Of a stretch of 64,000 nucleotides of DNA, positions 21,238 to 34,570 are shown one piece after another. The DNA comes from Pascua guehoae (Eukaryota > Basidiomycota > Tremellomycetes > Trichosporonales > Trichosporonaceae): positions 473,534 to 537,533 of the forward strand of contig BCJX01000018.1 in the NCBI GenBank assembly GCA_001600415.1, in the 5' to 3' direction. The notes below the pieces were generated by a model, which was not told the DNA's origin, ran no database searches, and worked only from the letters and a program-made list of their open reading frames with translations. Made by a program: the position numbers and the translations under genes. Positions within the stretch are counted from its first letter, which is position 1; every line of letters starts with the position of its first letter.

Positions 21238-24200
21238 TCACTCCTCGAAGAATCCCTCGCGCTGCAGAGTGAACAGCTGGTGATAATGGCCGCCGAGAGC
21301 CATGAGCTCTGAATGTGTGCCAAACTCGGTGATCGTCTACAGTATGGTGTGAGCAGGCTGGCACCGCAAGAAACCACACGCCCAGGTTGCAGAGAAAACC
21401 CACCCCTTTCTCCATAAAAGCAATCTTGTCTGCGCGGCGGACGGTGCTGAGCCTATGCGAGATGTAGATTGTCGTAGGACCTGTGGCGGTGTGCTCGTCT
21501 TCGCCACCGAGGTTGCCGTTGGCACTTGACAATCCCTCCGAGTCGCCGCCGTTTGCGGTCTCGGAATGATTTTTGCGACGGCGAGCCTTGATGCTCCCCG
21601 AAAGCGAGTGAATGCGGTCAAACAACTCAGCTTCGGCGCGGGGGTCGAGGGACGCGCTGGGCTCGTCAAAGACGATGAGGTCGGCGTTGTCCGAACGCAT
21701 AAAGGCGCGTGCCAACGCGATGCGCTGCCACTGGCCCCCAGAAAGCCGTAGGGAGTCTGGCATTTTCCACTCTCCAACACTGGACGTGGTCTTCTGCTTA
21801 GGCTTGGCAGTGGTGGTTACGGGCCCTTTGGGGGTTTCGGTGTCGGCGGGGTCCTTGTCGCCTGCATCCTGCTTGTCGCCTGCGTCCTGCTTGTCGCCTG
21901 CGTCCTGCTTGTCGCCTGCGTCCTGCTCGTCGCCTGCGTCGCCCTTCTCTTTTCCCGAAACCTCAGCCGCTGTTCGGTCAGCATATTGACAGCGGTGGTT
22001 CTGCATACATTTTTCGGGTTTCTCTTCCTCGCTATTCGTGCTCTCCGTGGCCGTTGTCCCGGTGGGGGTTGACGAGTCTTGATTGTTATTCCAGTCCAGT
22101 ACTTGATCGCCTGCCTTCTTTGCGATCTCATCTGCACCCCCTCGGCTGATCGCGCGGTCAATGGCAAGTTTGTCGTCCATGAGGGCAATGTCACCGACAC
22201 TGACGTTCTCGCGAAGTGTGACGGGGTACCGTGCATAGTCCTGGAAGACACAGCTGGTGTAGGCGTGGATAGAGTCCTTATCGTACTTGCTGACCTCGAT
22301 GCCGTTGATGGTCAGACTCCCGGTGTATCCGGACAGCAGACCCATAAGAAGCTTGACAAGGGTAGTCTTGCCGCCGCCGTTGTAACCGACAAGAGCGAGT
22401 GTCTCCCCAGGGAGCACCGAAATGTTGATGTTGTGGAGAACCTCTGGTCGGCCTGCGGTGGAGTCGGACGCCTGTTGCGCGAAGGGGACGGAATTGGCAT
22501 TGACCGGGTATGTGAAGCTGACGCCACGAGCCTCGATGTGCATTCCGGCTCTGCGTTGAGTGTTGTAGTTGACCAGTGTACCCCTTGAGGGAGGCTCAAG
22601 GGCGATGACGAAGGCTGCTGAGAGGAAAATAGCTTGATAAACTTTGCCGCTCGCCTCAAACACCTGTTTGTACGTAGAAATGACACTAGACGACATGTGC
22701 CGGTAGAGGTGAAGAGCGCCGATAGTAAGCTGTGCGTTGATCGTCCGTGTCGCAATGAGAATCTGGGCAGCGGTCAGAGAAGGTTCTTTTAATGTCCAAG
22801 AATCACTCACAAAAAGTGCGTTCTCTGCTACTCGCTCGGTCATTCGAACTACAAGGTAGACATCATGCCCCCCCCGTCGCTCCTCGTCGTATTTTCGGTA
22901 CTCGTTCACCGCCCCTTCCCACCTTCTCATCACCCATGGGGCGAGCCCAAAAAGAAGAACTTCCTGCTTGTGGGATTCTGCCGTCCCAATGCGACACATT
23001 TCGGAAGCAGCGTGCCTGAGGGAAAATTTCTGGAAGCCTTGTTCAAAGAGAGTGTCCTGCATCCGAGACGCGACCCACATGGCCGCAGCTGGAAGCGCGG
23101 TGGCCCCGAAGAGCAAGGCGTTGTCGAATGTCCAGAGGCGCCCCGACCCAGAAACAGATAGTGTGCGGACGAGTAGCCAAGCTTGGCTGACCAGTGCAAT
23201 GGTGTTGCAGAGCATGTCGCCTGTCCTTCTCATCGCGTCGAAGGGGTCCATAATCGAATTGTCATAGATCCACCCATCGCCCTTGTAAGTGGGCCCTTTG
23301 CCTGCGAATCGGGACACGTCACACAAAAGGGCGGTCCACATTGGTGATGACGACTCCGTGATGTCGAGTGCGAGATGCGTTTGGAGACAAACTTGATCAA
23401 CGTAGTAGTTTACACGGAGCTTTTTGTTCGTGAGTGAAAGAATCGCTTGCCAGATCACGTCCAGACACATGCACACGCTTACCTTCAAGTTATTGGCGTT
23501 GCGCGCAGATACTTGACTAAGCGTCATCTGAAGCACAGCAACGAAGATGGCCCTTCCGACAGCCCACGACACGTCGGACCATGGTACTGCCCCGTCACGC
23601 AGCGAGCGTTCAACCAAGTCCATGAGTTGGCTGCCTGCCCACAGTCTGAAGTGGTCAGCACCCTCACCCTAACCCTTCTCTGCTCAACTCACTCCAACGC
23701 CGGCACAATACCCTTGAGGACAATGTCGACCATATACAGACCGAGGCGGAGGGCAACAGTGAAGGACATGAGCCCCCACAGCTTGGGGACGATAATCAGG
23801 CACAGGTCGAGAGCGATGAGCATGTTTGCAAAGGTCACTGGCCGCGGGGAGTTGGAGCCAAAACCAAAAGCTGCTGCTGGTGCTGGAGCGCCATTGGCGG
23901 CTTTGGTCTTGTTGCCTGTGTTCTTGCTGACGTCGTCGCCGTTTGGTTTCTGCTTCTCGCTGGGGGCCTTGTCGTCGGTCGCGGGTATCTTGTCTTCCTT
24001 TACATTGTTGTTCGTTTTGGGGGAGTCGCGCTTGCCATCTTTGCCCGCCATACGAGCCTGGATCCAGAGGCGCATGAGAAGCGGGAAACGGTCGTACTCT
24101 GCAGGCAGATTCAGTGTCGCAAAGCGAGGTTGGCTGGGATCCGGACGGGGTGGAGCAGGTTTGGCAGTCCGTGGGGCTGTGCCGTTGGCTGTGGCGCTCT

Positions 24201-24543
24201 TCTTGGGGGAACGATCGGTGGGTGCCTCGTCCGAGCCATTGGCACTGAGGGTCTCCTTCAGACCTGCCGGAGGGACAGTGGTCGCGGGTGGGTTGGAACC
24301 AATGCGTTCGTTGTCGTTGTCGGCCATGGCTGAGGTCTCGAAGATCTTCTCAGTGGGACTCGCAGGATGATCAGTGTGTGGACGATCCGTCGCCATGTCA
24401 TCGTTGGGGTGGGCGGCAGCAGTATCCAGAGCTGGCTCGACACCTGTGCGACCGGGCACGGACCCATTGGCCACTGCAGCACCTTTGCCAGCCTTGGGTT
24501 CCTCCCCACCCAGGACGGGGTGCTCAGAGAGCTCGTCGCCCAT
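21238..24543 (-). CDS. ABC half-transporter with a repeat insert in its nucleotide-binding domain
   Basis: Four exons (24543-23693, 23645-22811, 22762-21404, 21336-21238) give 1,047 residues. A long N-terminal region (about 240 residues, rich in Asn, Pro, Lys) precedes membrane segments such as LIALDLCLIIVPKLWGLM and VGRAIFVAVLQMTL. One nucleotide-binding domain follows: Walker A GYNGGGKTTL, Q-loop CVFQDYARYPVT, signature LSGGQWQR, Walker B LIVFDEPSASLD and H-loop ISHRLSTV. Between Q-loop and signature sits an insertion of about 130 residues with five copies of DAGD(K/E)(Q/D), encoded by 18-bp units. It should act as a dimer in a membrane; substrate and membrane are not evident. Intron 2 (48 nt, 22763-22810) could be read through in frame, so an isoform with 16 extra residues is possible. 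A GTAAGC at about 23482 has no in-frame acceptor and is kept as exon. Confidence 0.85.
21857..21943 (-). repeat. 18-bp coding repeat (DAGDKQ) in the ABC transporter
   Basis: The plus-strand unit GTCGCCTGCGTCCTGCTT occurs about four and a half times with one or two changes and encodes DAGDKQ on the minus strand. It lies in the nucleotide-binding-domain insertion. Confidence 0.9.
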
Positions 24544-25747
24544 GATGGTGAAAGCGCTGTGGCGGTTACAGCGGTGGTGGGAAGCGTGGTGCACAGAAGG
24601 AAGGAAAGACGAGGTTAGGTCGAGGTGGATATGGGAGAAATGGGGAAAGACGAGTGGTGAGTGGGAAGCAATGAAGAAAGGGATCGGCAAACGATTAGTG
24701 ACCTTCTTAAGTGGTCACTCACTCGCCGGCCAACCCAGTCAGACAAGCTGCCCCGTCCCCATCAGGGCCCCTCGGCCAGGCACTGCGACGAGGCTGTGGG
24801 CGGGGCAGTGGACTGTCTGGGTGCTCAATGTGGCTTGACGCCAACGTGACTGGACTGCGTATGGGGACAAGGAAAGACTCGTGGGCAGACAAGGTCCGCG
24901 CGTGGGCGGAAGGTTGACGTGTGGTGCGGGGCGAGCACAGACTGAAGGGGACTCGAGCGAAGTGGGAACACACCAATCCCAGACGTCAAGAGGCACCAAG
25001 AAGGCAATGCTGTGAACGAGGAGAGCGAATAACACGAACGCACCAAGTGGCGGTGTGGGTGGCGTAAGAAGCAACGACGAGGGTCAGTGCGCACCGTTTA
25101 TCAAGATGAGTTGACCCATCCGACCTTGGTAAGATCGTAGGGAGCACCACGGAGCGCTCCCATGTGAGTGAGTATCGCGCTTACGCGTCGGTCTTCCGTG
25201 ATGGTTGGCTGTTCCTATTAACCTATTTAGTTCTCGGAGGGATTCAGCGTGAGGCAAACTTGTCATGTCAAGAAGCAATCGAGCACCTGAATCCCAGGAA
25301 TCGTTGGGGGCGGCAATCATGGCAATGACGTTTGGCAAAGCACCCAGCTGCAGCCAGAGAGCCGGAGCTGTCGGCGCCGGCCCAGGGCACAGTTTCCCAC
25401 GGTTGGTATTTGCCACCACCACAGGCAGCCTCCACTTTCGAGGTCCACCCGCGCATCGGTCGTGTGCCTTCCTCGCACAAGCCAGACCGTTGCCGCGACG
25501 CGCTACTCAACGAGCAATAACAAACATCACTCCTCCTGCCATCAACCCTCCTTGGCTCTTTACCTTCCCTCGACTTCTAACTCTCGTTCTCACTCCATCC
25601 TCGTCGGCAAGTGCTCCATTCGTCTCTGCGTCCCACCTCTGCGTCCGTCCTGGTCCACCTCTTGGTCCCCATCCACCGGAGCGCACACACACCACACACA
25701 TCGCAACCTCGTTTCCCTCAAAGAGCCGACGCAGCGTCACAATTGAC
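24544..25747. other. Divergent spacer, ABC transporter and coiled-coil protein
   Basis: It contains the 5' leaders of two divergent genes. The 300 bp before the plus-strand start is rich in C/T. Small frames on both strands lack domains or splice coherence. Confidence 0.5.
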
Positions 25748-28019
25748 ATGGCACCCCCGTCGTTTGACGACGCGCAGCTCCTTACTAACGGAGTGTCGCC
25801 CGAGTTTCTACACGCGTTTGATACGTACTGCCGCGACCCGACTGCGCCGGCCTTCAAAGCACTCGTGTCGACATTTTCGGCATGGGCCAACTTTACCATC
25901 TTCCCTACCTACCCCAAGACCTCGTCCACCCGACGCAAAATCCTTTCGGCCCTCAATGCTACCATTTGTCATATCTGCGGTAACCTACCGGCCACACGCT
26001 ACAATCGATCCAGGATCAAGTATGTTGAGCGCGAGTTCCAGAGTGTGGCCGCCGACACCCCGTTGAGAGACATGGTGCGGGGAATCCTTGCCAGTGGGTA
26101 TCGTGTGTCTTCCTTCGTTCGGGGATGCAAACTTCTAGCTGCTGACTGTAGGAAATCTCCGTCAAACTTCCCCAGGGTCCAGTACAGAAGTTTCGATGGC
26201 CGCGGCTACAGTGTATGCTCCTTCCTCTTCGCCAGCCCCAACAGCAACGTTGTCTTTCCCTCCGAGGGAGCCTTCCCCCACCTCGCCCTCAGCTGCGGTA
26301 GAACCTTCCTCGTCCCCCGGAATTTCCTTCGCCGTTGCCGATTCTTCCTCGACAAAGGTGTCCTCGGCCTCTGTGGCAACCTTGAATGTTGCTGGGGTCT
26401 TGTCACATGCTGAGCCTTCCTCCAAACCAGCGGGTGCTTTGTCCGCCGAACCCTCCACGCTTGCGGCATCACCCTCGTCTGCGTCCGTGCCCTCCACTCC
26501 TGGTTTATCGTCCTTTGCGATGTCCTCTCCCACTCGACCTGGTCTGTCATCCGAGGAAGCTTCCTCATCTGAAGCGGCTTCGATGTCTACCGCAGATTCA
26601 GCATCTCCCTCCATCCCCAAGTCGCCGACAACTGTCACATCCTTGCCAGATGCTAATTCGTCGTCAACAGCCGCTTTCGCGTCAACTCCCACTTCCTCAT
26701 CCACCACAGCTTTATCGACCACTGCCGATCCCTCTATCCACGTTCATCTGAACCCGCCTTCCTTCAGCCCCCCCTCTGTATCCAGCTCGATCAGGAGCAC
26801 AAACGATGCGGCTGCTCGGAAAATTCGACATCTCGAGAACGAGCTGGAACGAATGCGCCAAGACCTCGTCAACGCCGTGCGCCTAAACGGAATCAAGGAC
26901 GAGCAGATTAAGATCAACCGCCTGCGTGCCGACATGTTGTTGGACAAAACTCAAGACTTGGACCTGAAGAGGCAGCGGGATGAACGGGAGCTTGATGGTG
27001 AGGCGTGCCGCTTCAAGAGGCACAAGGATGGTAGCGGCAATAATTTCGCTCGCGCTCTCCTCTATTCAGGCAAGGAGAAGGTGGAAGATCTTGGGCTCGA
27101 GGGCGTGATTGACGACAAGCCCGGAAAGGACAGAGTCCACCTCGACAACCAGCGCAACACTCTGGAAGCCGCCGCGGCGGCGGAGGAGTACGGGGACAAG
27201 ACTGTGGACAAGCTCGACAAGCTACCGCACTACTCCAAGAGCATGCCCAACAGCCCCCACGAACATCTGCACGTACGCAAAGAAGAAGACGACCTCCGAG
27301 AGGGCGAGAAGAACGCCGACTTCCCGGAGAAAATTATTGCGAACGACCCCGAGACGAAGGCGGACGTTGAGAAGCAGCTCTCCGACGACCGCACCAGGGC
27401 AATCAAACTCGTCCAGCTTGCGGTGACTAGCAACTTACCGCACATCGACCCTCATTGCGTACATGCCACGGCCTGCTTGGGAGCTCAAGTGGCGCTGGCG
27501 AAGGGATGGGAACGCTCAACTTTTCGGGCGATAGGGCTATCCATCCTCAAGGCATGTACAATGGCCTCCAGGGGTGGTGTTTAGCTATTAACCAACCAGC
27601 GAATGTGTTCCCGCAGCACTGGGCAAGTCTTGGAGAGGCTGAAGGCTGGCGCGGCCGCTCGCAATATCGAGATCGACCCTGGCTTGCTTGAGCCCCCTCC
27701 GACCGATGACGCACTGCGCGACGTGGCCATCAAGTGGCTAATCGGGCTCATGGGCTCTATTGTCGAGCTTGATTCAACATCCCGCGTGAACATGATGGTC
27801 ACGATTGTCGGCATTGCATCATGGCACCCCTCGCTGTGGAAGACGGCTTCAGTTGGCGTTGCGTATCTCCTTGACCGCTTTTTCGACCAGGCATCGGGCC
27901 CATCGGCGGCATCGACAGCGACCTCCCTCGAGACAATCTATCAGTGGGAGCAGCTGGTTGTCAGGGTCGTCGGCGCAGATGGATGGCGCGACATTCAACA
28001 GGGACACCAGATGTCATGA
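25748..28019 (+). CDS. Uncharacterised coiled-coil protein
   Basis: Exon 1 is 25748-26093; the donor GTGGGT (not the adjacent GTATCG) keeps the long frame; exon 2 begins at 26152. An N-terminal domain of about 115 residues (ICGNLPATRYNRSRIKYVER) has no family I know. A Ser/Pro/Ala-rich region of about 180 residues follows, then a coiled coil (AAARKIRHLENELERMRQDL and onward), then charged helices. The frame reaches a stop at 27582-27584. A second open frame begins at 27600 and runs to 28019 with globular character (ALRDVAIKWLIGLMGSIVEL). The two join in frame if a 48-nt intron 27552-27599 uses a GC donor (AAG|GCATGT) and the CTATTAACCAACCAG acceptor, giving 721 residues. Without it the protein is 594 residues. 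No localisation signal is evident. Confidence 0.65.
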
Positions 28020-29002
28020 CGGTGGAGTTTGATGGGAAGACACGAAGGTACGGGTTAGCATTTTTATTGTTTACGTTTCGGGTATGCCGGGTACCACATT
28101 GTCCTGTTACTGTACATAGATTCCTCCATGTACAGAACTACGTACTGAACGCTTTCCGGCTGACAGAACGTCTGGTCCTCCTAACATGGCTCGTCTGGTC
28201 AGTGCAATCAGTATCATGCATGCCTCATGAAATCCTAGCCCAAGTTCCATGAAGAGTCCACACGATATCGAGGCAATTAGGGGCCATTTCGTCAACGTGT
28301 CACCTATCCTCCAGCAGCCACAAGGCCATGTTTAATGCCTCGGTGCCTCGTACAGTACTGTATAATGTTTATACCGCTTTAGGCAGTTCATGCGTCGTTT
28401 CCTCTCTCTCTCCAACGCGTCGAGTTACATTGATCAAAGCTAATCTGGGGATTACTCGGTACAAGCCACTATGATGGTAATGGGTGTTCCGGGTAGCGTT
28501 TCTGCCGTGCACTAGGGTCCAACTAAGGCGTTTTAAATTAGCACGTACCTCGAGCTTTCAGCTAACGCGTTTAGTCAGTGTTGGGTGTGCGGGGGCATGG
28601 GGGGGCATACGAGCAACGCACGGGACAAAATCAATCGACGCGACTGGGGCATAATACCTCAGAGCAGTTATCCCGAATGCGGTGTTCGCGCGAACGCGTC
28701 TCCGCTGTTGACTGGTGGCGGCCAGAGGTCTTGGTGTTAATGTTTGTTCGGCCCCCGGCTCCGATCTTGGCGTTCTATTTGTTCGGCCCTCGGCTCCGGT
28801 CTCAGGTGCTCGGTGGCCTTTGGGGGTTGGTGCAATGGTATCTACTGGACGCGTTGTTTGTGCCTGCATGCTTGGATCTCATGGCCAAACGGCGCCGGCT
28901 TGTAGCTAACTTTTTGAACCGGCACGATTATTTGGTTCCTATAAGATGCGGCTGGGTGTGGATTCCCGACCCCACCCCACCTCGCCAGTATCCACCCTCC
29001 TC
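28020..29002. other. Spacer without supported gene
   Basis: About 980 bp between two plus-strand genes. It is richer in A and T than its neighbours. Frames around 28558-28909 have no domain. The last 100 bp is the lipase promoter and leader. Confidence 0.5.
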
Positions 29003-30041
29003 ATGCGGTTCCACCTCACCGTCCTCGCCCTCGCCGCGAGCGTCTTCGCTGCACCCCTGGAGCAAACATCGCACGGCGTGGCCGAGCGCGGCGCCAACGC
29101 GACGTACTCTATCCTCGCGCCCGACGTGTGGGACTCGTGGCGCGAGTACGCCCACTATGCGGGGTACGTCCCAGTGACTTTGGTAGCGACCGTGGCTGAC
29201 ACGCAGTGCCGTCTACTGCGCGCCGTATGTGGTCAAGCCGTGGAAGTGCTACCAGTGCAAGTCGATCAACCCCGCGCCCAAGATTGTGGCCATGGGGGGT
29301 GAAAACGTGCTCTCTCCTCGCTGTGAGCCATCCTCACCTTACTGTACCAGATTCTCAAGCTGACATGCAGGGTTCGTGGCAAACAACGGCTCGCACACCA
29401 TCCTGACCATCTCGGGCACGAATTCAATCCCCATGTGGCTCCTGGACCTGGGTGCCGTGATCCTCGCGCCCGTCGACGACTTCTACTTTCCCAACTCGCC
29501 CGGGGCCAAGATCCATGTGGGGTGGTACAAGGCGTTCAAGATCATGGCACCCAAGGTGACTGCGGCGGTACAGAAGAGCCTCCGAACGGCGCCCAAATTG
29601 CTCGTCGTGGGCCACTCGCTGGGTGCGGCCGAGGGGCTGATTTTCGCCACCCACCTCCGCGCCAAATACGGCTACGACGTCACGGCGCGCCTGTTTGCGC
29701 TCCCCCGCGTCGGCGACCATGCGTGGGCAGACTATGTCGATGCCACCCTCGGCGGTCGCCAGCAGCACCTCACGCACTTCAACGACCCCATTGCCGCCGT
29801 GCCGCTCCGCGAGTGGGGGTGGCAGCACCCCAGTGGCGAGCTGTGGATCGACAGCGTTGCCGGAAACCACGTCCGCGTCCTCGACGGCCAGGAGAGTCCG
29901 GACGGACAGGATAGCATGGACTTTGGCGACATTATCAGGGAGGGCGTCGTCAATCTCAACCTCTTTCCACAGTCGCATCTTGGGCCGTATAATGGGGTTC
30001 AGATTAATCCTTTCCTCTGTCCGCCACCGACGATCATCTAG
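29003..30041 (+). CDS. Secreted class 3 lipase/esterase
   Basis: Three exons (29003-29163, 29207-29298, 29371-30041) encode 307 residues. The signal peptide is MRFHLTVLALAASVFA, cleaved before APLEQ. The fold matches fungal lipase class 3 (Rhizomucor type). The entry motif is AVYCAPY, followed by Cys residues (CYQCK) that may pair. The nucleophile elbow is VVGHSLGAA. The acid is probably the Asp in HFNDPIAAVP, and the base the His in SHLGPYNG near the C terminus, the usual order and spacing. It should hydrolyse acylglycerols or related esters outside the cell. The start is chosen because it gives the signal peptide; an upstream in-frame ATG at 28946 would bury it. Confidence 0.92.
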
Positions 30042-32599
30042 CCCGCGAGAGTACGTCTCCGCCGAAGATCGTCTAGCAGACCCGAGTTCGTCTCCGCCCT
30101 GAGTGTCGGCCCTGTCGTCCCCCTGGGCTAGTTGCTTCCGAATAGGTCCTGGCTATATCAGCATGTAATTTCTTTGGGGTATACAGTAGTTTTGTGGGAC
30201 TCGCACTTGCGCTCGGGTACGATTACCTGGCGCGTAGGCACTCCGTAGATCAATTCAATGACACGACAAGTGGCGACGCTAACTATTCGGGCTTATTACA
30301 CGAAACCCCTATTGGCAGACTCTGCACACGACTGACACTCTTGCTCGGCGTTTGGAACCGTCTGATCGTCAAACCCCCGTCCTCCACGGCCCCGAGTCGT
30401 CTCGGACCCGTGCCTCTGCACTGACCGTTGGGTTGCAAGTCAGCTAGCCATGGCCCAGGCTTATGGCCCCGGCGACCCCCTGCCATTGGTTTGCCTCTCG
30501 GTTAGTCCCTATCTCTGCATGTTGCAAGTTCCTGCATGCCTGCCTCCTGCCTGCCCTATAACCGCTCAGTGTCCTCGCCGACCTCTGTGGTTTTCCAAAC
30601 GCAGGAGCCCATCGCGCCATGCGCGTCGTTGCTGGCGGGCAGGCATGTGGAACACTGCACAATGGCCGTCAAAGGTTGCACATACGCATCCTCAGCCACC
30701 AGAAGAAAGTACACCCATCTAATGGGCGGGGGGCGCGTCCAATGCGAAAAGGCACCGTGCATGGCATCACAGTCGGAATGGTTCATGGTGAGATTGGTAG
30801 CTTGTGGGATCTTTGCCATGGATGGACTAACATACTCTGAAGTTCTCTTCAAGCTGTGCGTGATGGTGAGAGCTTGTGGATAGCTTTCAGCGGCTGTTCA
30901 AATCGCGTCCTCAAAGTTCGGCGGTTGGAGATGAGCACGGGAGGTGGGTTCTGCAAGGTTCCCTCACGCCCGAGGGTCATGTGCAACCTTTACCACGGCC
31001 CTGCAGAAAAAAATATTTAAGTCACTCACCACCTCACCCGGCGAGTGCCTGATTGTAAAATTGGGCAGAGAGCTGGGCGGCCATCGACCCGCACCGCCAC
31101 AACGTCTGTCTTGCGGAGATGTGCACGATGTCAGCCTATATGCCTAGAGCCCCCGTAGAACAGCAGGGCGGGGTAAGCCGCACCCCAGCCCACAGACGAG
31201 GTGTGTCTGGCCCATGCACGTCCGACTCTACGCACGTCCAGCCGTCCCAACGGCTATCAGACACGCACGCCCACTCCGGCCGAGACGCCGGCAGGCCCGA
31301 TCGTCAGCCGAGGTTTTGGAACCACACACCGCTAGGATTCTATTCTCGTCCGAGGGATGCAGCGATGCCGAGGACGGGATGCGTGCGTGTCCGACACGGA
31401 GTGTTTGTCAGCCGTTGTCTTATCGCGGTCACCGCGTCGGGTGGTGGCGTGGTGGCGTGGTGGCGTGGTGACGCATACAGACCGCGGTGGCGGTGATGCG
31501 AGACAGCGACGCTGGTGGGGACAGTGGGCGGCGTTGGCCACCACGGCATTTTGGGGAGTTTGGCCGTCCTGGAGGAAGCCGATTAGGTGCGTGCCACCAT
31601 ACGTCAACCTCCATTGCAATCACTCCAACTGCAACTCTCTCGAGTGGATAGGGCGGGGGCTAGGCCTGGTTGGGGAATATCTTGCACTAGAATTCTGACT
31701 AAGAATCATATCATTGGGATGGTCGTCAACGCCGCCCACAGGGGCTGCAGTGGCCGCACATCATGTGGCGGTCTAGTCCTGAGTGTCGTTTATCGCTTGA
31801 AGGGTGGCTTGATGGCTGTCGTGTTGCATCACTGACCACCACACTGGGCGTCTATGCGCCTACAGCCTGTGGCTTCAAGGTTCGTGTGGCGCAGGCGTCC
31901 GGCGACTGCCAGGGTGGACAGTGAGCTCGCCGCTGACGGATCATATCGGCCGGCAGTGGTAGGTTCTGGACGTAAAGTGTGGCAGTTAGCTGGCCGTTGT
32001 GAACCCGTGCGTAGAATTCGGCGACTTGGACGATGGTGAACCAGCCTGGACATGTCACGTGGACATGGCTGCAGTTTTGGCTTCTCACATTGAGCATCTA
32101 TGTCGTGCATCTGTGACTCCCAGACCCCAACCTCACAGGTCTTCACCCCTCCCCCCCCCCTGTCCATGCACACAACCAGTAATATCCAGAGGCACAGACG
32201 GTGTCCAAAAGCAACGACAAGTGGCACGGGAGAGACTGGGCACGTCTACAGCTCAACCTCTGCATGCCTCGGCATCCCTGCGCCCTTCTCGTTCCCTTTG
32301 ACACCGACTATAAAGATGATGAACCGAAGAGGCATCATCTTGAGGCAGGCCAGGCAACAGGAGTGGGCAAAGGCAGTGACGAACTAAAAGAAAAAGGATG
32401 AACAAGAAAACAGCGCGGCACAGGCTTGAACCCGTGACGAAGTAAACGATGTAATGGAACATGGTGTGTTTATGGTCTTGCTACGCTGCCTTGAGAGTGT
32501 GTGCCGCCACAGACGCCTGAAGACAGGCCCGGAGGGTTTGTACCCCCCCTCGCCCCGGCCGACGGTGCCCGGCACTCGTAACCTCCCGCCCCTTTCCAC
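30042..32599. other. 2.5-kb stretch without supported gene
   Basis: I find no domain, splice-coherent exon chain or RNA gene here. Notable local features are a GTGGCGTGGTGGCGTGG tandem at about 31440-31470, an A-rich AAAAAAATATTTAAG at about 31006-31020, and a minus-strand 82-codon frame at 31852-32097 with protein-like composition but no recognisable family. Confidence 0.45.
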
Positions 32600-33425
32600 C
32601 TAAGCAAGCGGGATCCCCTTGCTCCCCTTTCCCGCCTGATACGTCTCCGACAAGCCCGTATAGGCGCGCTTTACATCTGCGATGCGCGCCCGCGCCGCCG
32701 CCCGCTCGGCCTCGGGGAGGGCGTCGACGAGGTCGGTGAGGGGGTGGGCGGTCCAGAATGCGTTGGTGCGGTTGTAGAGCGGGCGGGCGGCGAGGGTTTC
32801 GGGCGTGTCGTTGGGGGAGGGGACTTTGAAGACCTGGGTGTGAGTGGGTTGGGGGGCGGCAATGCCATTGCATTCGTGGTGGCATTGGTGGTGTGGCATG
32901 GGGGCGGTGATGCAGAAGGATGGCGTGTGAGACGACGGGGGGTAGGAGCCGGATGTTGCGTATGCAGGCAAGGCGGACGAGGAACAAGGGGAATACTCCA
33001 GCCGTCCAAGGTCCTCGAGACACGGCTTGCCCGTACGTCGTGATGACGTGGCATCGAGAGCAACCACACGGTCCACGGATACGAACCACAGCTCGGGCGT
33101 GCAAGCCGAGCAACAACGTACGCGACTCGGTCTTTGGCCAACTGCAGGCAAGCCCCACCACCACTCGGCCTCATGACCACACCACCACACCACCACTCCA
33201 CCACACCACCACTACCCCGACCACCACGCCACAACGCCACTCACCTCGTCCAAAATCCGGATATCATGGGGGATCGCAAACGTGTCCCGCGTCTCCTCGT
33301 ACGTGAAGAGAAAGTAGTGGTTGTCAAACCCCGACCACGTGATGCCCGATAAGCCTGGGTGTGAGCTTGTCTTGACAGTGACGTCGAGGGTGCGTCGAGG
33401 GTGTAGCGGCCGTAGAACAATATCG

Positions 33426-33464
<39 letters not shown>

Positions 33465-34523
33465 CGGGGGAGGATGGGGGGAAGGGGGAGGATGGGGGGA
33501 TGGGGATGGATGGTGGATGGGGGAGGTTGCAAGGGTGTCTGGTATTCCATGCCGGCGCCGAGTTGGGTCTGGGTCTTGACCACACTCGTCACGACTGGTC
33601 CCGGCCAGCTGCGGGAACGACTGGCCTAGATCTGCCCGTACCTCCATTCCCACTCTCGAACCCCCGGCTCCCCCCCCCCCGGGATCCCACTCGTCCAACT
33701 CTTGCTCTTCCGCAGTCATCTCGCCATTTCCACCCCAGCTCGCCGTCTGCGCCGTCGCGCCGTCCTACTCCCACCGAGCTCCCGGGTCTGTCTCCCGCCG
33801 TCGCGGTCCAGCCCTCTTCGGCGCAGCACTCTGCCGCCCTTCTCATTCCCTGACTGCCAGCTTCCTCCGACTTGCCGTGCGCAACGCATCCTCGCAGCGT
33901 GTGGAAGCGTGACAGCGTGGCAGCGTGTGGCAGTGTGTGACAGCGTGTGGCAGCATGGCAGCGTGGTAGCGTGGCAGCGTGGCAGCGAGAGGGACATTTC
34001 TGTCCCCCCTCGAGAAATGACTCGTCGTCGTCTTCACCGCACATGGGAGTCTATTCGGTACGCGTTCGGGTACCACGGGTGGGTATCGTTCAGAGCAAGT
34101 CCAGGCCATCAGTCATCTGCCAATAGCAGGTCGGCTGAGTCTGCTGGGTGCCGCCCCAGCGTGGGTCTCTCTGTACCTCCCTTGGCTGTTGGGCTCTCCC
34201 CGTCTCCCGTGTCTCCCGTCCGCCCGTCCAGTCCATCTCCCGTCTGTCTCTCAGTCCGTCCCAGTCCGTCTCCGAGTTTGTTCCCAGTCCGCTCCCAATC
34301 CGTCTCCCAGTCCGCTCCCAGTCCGTCTCCCAGTCCGCTCCCAACGCCCTCGAGTCCCCTCGCATTCCCCTCAATCCCTTCCGTCTGTCTCCGTCCGTCT
34401 CCAACGTCCCCATACCCTCTCAGTCTTGCTCCCCGTGCTCCACCTCTTCCCCCCCCCCGGGCCCCTTCGCCTCTACTTTCCTTACCCCCTTCCCCCCCCC
34501 TCTCCCCCCCCCCCCCCCCCCCC

Positions 34524-34570
<47 letters not shown>

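Noticed and set aside
28946..29002. Upstream ATG for the lipase
   Set aside because: Starting there would put 19 polar residues before the signal peptide and spoil secretion; the ATG at 29003 fits better.
32400..32460. Minus-strand GGGTTCAAGCC followed by TTTTC, resembling a tRNA 3' half
   Set aside because: The T-stem has mismatches, and no acceptor or A-box partner exists upstream.
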